A stretch of DNA of 16,202 nt from JAVVVD01 sp964642795 (GTDB lineage: Bacteria > Bacillota > Clostridia > Christensenellales > CAG-138), in assembly GCA_964642795.1 (NCBI GenBank), contig CAZXRQ010000044.1:1-16202 (forward strand), in the 5' to 3' direction. The notes beneath the pieces are model-generated. The model was not told the origin of the DNA. It did no database searches and was given only the letters and a program-made list of their open reading frames with translations. Shown one piece after another: positions 14,830 through 16,202 of the stretch (positions are counted from its first letter, which is position 1; every line of letters begins with the position of its first letter). The position numbers were made by a program, and so were the translations under genes.

Positions 14830-14872
14830 CAACATATTCACTGCGGCGCTATATGCCGTAGTGAATGTGTTG
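14830..14872 (+). promoter_or_regulatory. 18-bp hairpin in the spoIVB leader
   Basis: Arms 14830-14847 and 14855-14872 pair over 18 bp with a 7-nt loop (GCTATAT). The only two deviations from perfect symmetry (14835/14867 and 14843/14859) become G-U wobbles in a + strand transcript, and would be A-C mismatches in a - strand transcript. No T-tract follows, so it is not a standard terminator for recN. Its 3' base pairs touch the spoIVB ribosome site (TGAGG, 14871-14875). Confidence 0.75.
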
Positions 14873-14882
14873 AGGTGTGGTT

Positions 14883-16112
14883 TTGAATAAGCGTACGGCA
14901 ATAGTTTCAATAAGAGTATTCGGGATACTGCTCAGCGCGGCGCTTATTATTTTTAATTTTTCTGAACAAATGCAAACGCTGCGGGAGCTGCCGGATCGGC
15001 TGTATTCGGGCAGCGAATTCGAATCGTTCATTGGGCTTGAAGGCGTTTTCGACGTAGAGTATTCCGGCGCAGCCACCGTGGGCGCAGGCTTGGATGAAAC
15101 GCTGAACGCCGATACCGACGCGACGGTTACGATAACTATTTTAAAAATTCCGGTTAAAAGCGTTGAGCTGGTATCAAGGGATACGGTCACGCTAGTGCCG
15201 GGCGGTCAGGCGATGGGAATACGGATGTATACCGAGGTGCTGGTGGTTGGCTTCGGTAAAGTGGTTACAGAAAACGGTGCTGTATCCCCGGCGCAGGAGG
15301 CCGGCATCGCTGTGGGGGATATTATCGTAAGCGTTGATAGTTCACCCGTGGATAATGCAGCAGATCTAAGCGAGCTCTCCAACGAGCGGCAACTTGTAAT
15401 AACCGTTGACCGCGGAGGCAGACGCTTGGATTTCACCGTAAATGCAGCACAGGACATAACAGACGGCGCATACCGGCTGGGCATGTGGGTTCGCGACAGC
15501 ACGCTGGGCATAGGCACGCTTACATATTACGACCCAGTTAATGGTGATTTCGGTGCACTGGGCCGCGCAATAACCGATGCAGACACCGGGAGCGAGCTTA
15601 TTGTAACAGAGGGTTATGTGAGCGCATCCATGGTATACGGCGTCTCCAAAGGAGAGCAGGGAACGCCCGGAGAGCTGCATGGTATGCTTATGGACAGTAC
15701 AAAAACATACGGCGTTATTGAAGACAATACTGCATATGGAATATTCGGCCGATTGGATGAATATCCTGCAGATCTGGCATATCCCAACGGGCTGCCGATA
15801 GCTTACCGCGACGAGATACAGCTTGGCGATGCGCAGCTGCTCGCAACTGTGGATGAAACGGGCGTGCAGGCATTCTCCTGCAAGGTGATCAAGGTGCTTT
15901 CGGCGCAGAGCGATCCGCAAAAGCGTTTGGTAATAGAGATAACAGACACCAGACTTATTGAAATTACCGGCGGTATAGTGCAGGGCATGAGCGGAAGCCC
16001 TATTATACAGGACGGGAAGCTTGTTGGCGCCGTTACACACGTGCTGCTCAACGACCCTCAGAAGGGGTACGGCATATGCGTGGAGGATATGCTATCTGCG
16101 GCAAGTAATTAA
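14883..16112 (+). CDS. spoIVB: SpoIVB family (S55) protein with catalytic His replaced by Arg
   Basis: SpoIVB is secreted from the forespore as a PDZ serine peptidase that triggers pro-sigma-K processing in Bacillus. A membrane anchor (about residues 9-25) precedes a PDZ domain (about 105-185, with AGIAVGDIIVSVDS) and the S55 domain. The domain carries GIGTLTYYDP, GTPGEL, IVQGMSGSPI and GAVTHV. In numbering from TTG 14883, Ser370 and Asp355 match the Bacillus Ser378/Asp363 pair. The position of catalytic His236 is Arg228 (GALGRAITD; codon CGC at 15564-15566). The Arg-Ser spacing is 142, identical to Bacillus His-Ser. I prefer TTG 14883, 7 nt after TGAGG, over GTG 14877, which is 1 nt from it. 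Length is 409 aa. Confidence 0.94.
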   Translation: MNKRTAIVSIRVFGILLSAALIIFNFSEQMQTLRELPDRLYSGSEFESFIGLEGVFDVEYSGAATVGAGLDETLNADTDATVTITILKIPVKSVELVSRDTVTLVPGGQAMGIRMYTEVLVVGFGKVVTENGAVSPAQEAGIAVGDIIVSVDSSPVDNAADLSELSNERQLVITVDRGGRRLDFTVNAAQDITDGAYRLGMWVRDSTLGIGTLTYYDPVNGDFGALGRAITDADTGSELIVTEGYVSASMVYGVSKGEQGTPGELHGMLMDSTKTYGVIEDNTAYGIFGRLDEYPADLAYPNGLPIAYRDEIQLGDAQLLATVDETGVQAFSCKVIKVLSAQSDPQKRLVIEITDTRLIEITGGIVQGMSGSPIIQDGKLVGAVTHVLLNDPQKGYGICVEDMLSAASN

Positions 16113-16132
16113 GCGTAAAATACCGTGATGTG

Positions 16133-16160
16133 TTGAAAAGTCTTACTATAATAAAAGTAT
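16133..16160 (+). promoter_or_regulatory. Possible promoter region after spoIVB, upstream of an unseen gene
   Basis: The last 90 nt are noticeably AT-rich and hold no gene. A perfect TATAAT lies at 16147-16152 with no good -35. TTGAAA (16133-16138) could pair with TATCAT (16158-16163) only at a long 19-bp spacing. In related genomes spo0A follows spoIVB, so a regulated promoter is expected here. I see no clear terminator. Confidence 0.25.
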
Positions 16161-16202
16161 CATATATATTTTTTAAATAAATAATATAACTTTTTTTACT
16201 TT

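Noticed and set aside
14806..14839. Sigma-G promoter for spoIVB (TGAATA at 14806, CATATTC at 14833)
   Set aside because: The -35 is a perfect match, but the spacing is 21 bp instead of 17-18. The CATATTC also lies inside the hairpin arm. No better -10 fits.
14830..14872. Rho-independent terminator of recN
   Set aside because: The stem is strong, but TGAGGTGTGG follows instead of a T-run on the + strand. The minus-strand side has no T-run either.
16131..16138. Spo0A box-like TGTTGAAA after spoIVB
   Set aside because: It has one mismatch to a 7-mer in AT-rich DNA, with no second box. The downstream gene is not visible.
1..16202. CRISPR array, tRNA, insertion sequence, toxin-antitoxin or phage genes
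   Set aside because: No spaced direct repeats, cloverleaf sequence, terminal inverted repeats or transposase/phage domains were seen. Gene content is core chromosomal throughout.

Overview
The window is a single co-directional block: every gene I can support lies on the + strand. It reads as chromosomal core DNA of an endospore-forming Clostridia-type Firmicute. The evidence is a spoIIIA operon, spoIVB, an asp23/amaP pair, and the run nusB - folD - xseA - xseB - ispA - tlyA - nadK - argR - recN - spoIVB, which is the well-known Firmicute order that normally leads into spo0A. GC looks moderate (not computed), Ile codons are dominated by ATA, and GTG/TTG starts occur. The 100-N block suggests a draft or metagenome-derived scaffold. 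I see no mobile elements, CRISPR arrays, tRNA or rRNA genes.

Layout. (1) 31-1429: a sigma-A promoter, nrdR and a pgeF/YfiH-family gene with an ATGA overlap. (2) 1507-4966: an unrecognised multi-pass membrane protein, then the spoIIIA operon. A 100-N scaffold gap (2991-3090) removes the end of spoIIIAA, all of spoIIIAB, AC and AD, and the start of spoIIIAE. The open frame running through the gap is an artefact. spoIIIAF, AG and AH follow. (3) 4975-6342: a strong promoter, then asp23, amaP and a DUF2273-type small membrane gene (cell-envelope stress module). (4) 6369-11712: nusB, a TsaD/Kae1-like paralogue, folD, xseA, xseB, ispA and tlyA, tightly packed with several 4-8 nt overlaps. (5) 11753-14791: a promoter, then nadK, argR and recN. 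(6) 14830-16112: a hairpin leader and spoIVB, followed by an AT-rich stretch to the window end where spo0A would be expected.

Most of the window is ordinary core genome, and I do not see a new multi-gene system. The interest lies in specific residues and domains that depart from family rules. SpoIVB has Arg where the S55 catalytic His should be, with exactly the expected spacing to the conserved Ser and Asp. SpoIIIAF is reduced to its membrane hairpin (60 aa). SpoIIIAG lacks the beta-insertion of its ring-building domain. ArgR has Asn-Asn where the arginine-binding Asp-Asp pair is expected. The Kae1-like protein keeps its metal ligands but has an altered nucleotide loop. Three of these touch the forespore-mother cell channel and sigma-K checkpoint, so they may reflect a rewired or decaying sporulation programme in this lineage. 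That link is inference.
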